Positions 20,851 to 21,895 of a stretch of 21,895 bases of DNA are shown here, in pieces. Where the stretch lies: assembly GCF_000485595.1 (NCBI RefSeq), contig NW_014577087.1, forward strand, positions 230,145-252,039, written 5' to 3'. Position 1 is the stretch's first letter; each line of letters starts with the position of its first letter. Below the pieces are notes generated by a model. It was given only the letters and a program-made list of their open reading frames with translations, did no database searches and was not told the DNA's origin. The stretch comes from Priapulus caudatus (taxonomy: Eukaryota > Priapulida > Priapulimorpha > Priapulimorphida > Priapulidae). Position numbers and translations under genes: made by a program.

Positions 20851-21803
20851 TAAAGACGTTTCGTTGCGAGTACAAAGTGCGCACTTAACATAATTTACTC
20901 GCTAACCGCTGTACTTATCCAATTATTGTATCTTTCTGTTTCATGTTTTCGATCCGTGTCTATTTCGGTGGAATTGCTTTTGTAACTAGAGCATGTATTG
21001 CCCAATAGAGTATCAGATATGATATTTCTTTAACCAAGTACCAGACGCTGATCGGCACGTAAAAACGTCAGCATCCTTTTCTTACATCGACTATACCCTG
21101 AGCGGCAGAGTTGCGTCGGTGTTGAGCGCCGGCTGCTAGGTGCGCCCGATGCCAGCGGGTACCGACGGTCGGCCGATGTAAAAACATGGATACGGTTTCA
21201 TGCAGGACTGGAAAACATTAGTCTCACGCGCCCGTTGATATGCTCAATCTGTTTGGTATTTAGCGGGCGGAAGATTGAGCGCGCGACGTTACGTGTCATC
21301 GCTTCGTCTTCCTCCGCATCTTTCGTCTTGCTAATGTAGAACCGGCGCGCAAGAACATTGTTGGCGATAAGAGCGATATGTACGCATCTGCTCTTGAGAC
21401 GGGGCGGTTTCTTTTCACGCAGTAGAAGCGCGTAAGTAACCACGTGCGCGAATATCAGCAGATCTGCACATCGGTTCATTAGTTAGAACCCCTTCTCGAA
21501 GACATTAAAGACTGTTTTTCGTCTTATCCCATTGCATTCTGGAGCTGTGCCCATGCTATTGACCCCTTGCGCGGTCTTCTCTCCATCTCGTTTTGCTGGG
21601 GGGGGGGCTCTCTTTAGACATATAGCAGAGATATATCACTACTATTGATAGGATTGAGGGGCGCCGAGGATGTACAAGTGCTACGTGCGTAGGTACACTG
21701 CGATTAGTCACTGATGAATTGCCTACTAGAGGATATACGGTGATGTGGATGGAGAAACGTATCTGCAATTGTAACGCGATTCATCACCGGTTATTCCATC
21801 AGA
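20851..21803. other. Unique spacer, no gene recognised
   Basis: About 950 bp of complex sequence. A reverse-strand frame at 21198-21479 (93 residues) has no recognisable domain or splice context. A run of ten G is at 21598-21607. Confidence 0.5.
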
Positions 21804-21804
21804 G

Positions 21805-21895
<91 letters not shown>
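21804..21895. repeat. Compound (CA)n(GACA)n microsatellite at window edge
   Basis: About eighteen CA units change sharply at 21841 into about fourteen GACA units, which run to the last base and probably beyond. Confidence 0.97.

Noticed and set aside
20415-20888. 157-residue Leu-Thr-His-Ser repeat frame
   Set aside because: Direct translation of the CTCA satellite followed by the CCTT tract.
21198-21479. 93-residue reverse-strand open frame as a gene
   Set aside because: No known domain, no splice sites of note at its ends and length within chance expectation for this composition.

Overview
The window looks like non-coding, microsatellite-saturated DNA from a eukaryote, most likely an arthropod. 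Reasons: no dense bacterial-type gene layout; a clean eukaryotic splice donor; hAT-type MITE structure with an 8-bp target-site duplication; very abundant (CA)n, (GA)n, (CACG)n and (CTG)n tracts; and CpG that is not depleted. An invertebrate with little DNA methylation, for example a hymenopteran, would fit, but the sequence does not prove any taxon. No complete gene could be identified. The long open frames in this window are nearly all simple repeats read as protein (poly-Cys/Val, poly-His/Thr, poly-Ser/Leu, poly-Leu/Ala).

Layout. 1-4.8 kb: TGCG/TG, GGC/AGC and GA tracts separated by unremarkable sequence, with a palindromic MITE-like element at 3533-3740. 4.84-7.98 kb: first copy of a long repeat, holding a 316-bp hAT-type MITE (6404-6719) and a CTG/TTG minisatellite. 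7.98-10.66 kb: unique spacer, a G-rich 63-bp minisatellite, then GA and CA tracts. 10.66-13.99 kb: second copy of the long repeat in the same orientation, about 6% longer and differing mainly by scattered one-base insertions and deletions. It runs straight into a pure (CA)n tract of about 130 bp. 14.1-16.3 kb: unique sequence with a perfect NRF-1/Ewg-type palindrome. 16293-16479: the one candidate coding exon, with ATG, in-frame upstream stop and GTAAGT donor. 16.6-19.9 kb: TA, CT, CACG and mixed trinucleotide tracts and a 40-bp-arm AT-rich hairpin. 20.4-20.9 kb: long CTCA then CCTT tracts. The end is a compound (CA)n(GACA)n.

The main result is the 3.1/3.3-kb duplication. Its indel-dominated divergence looks more like long-read error or a wrongly retained or gap-filled read than an old segmental duplication, so anything called inside either copy needs checking against raw reads. 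No novel multi-gene system was found.
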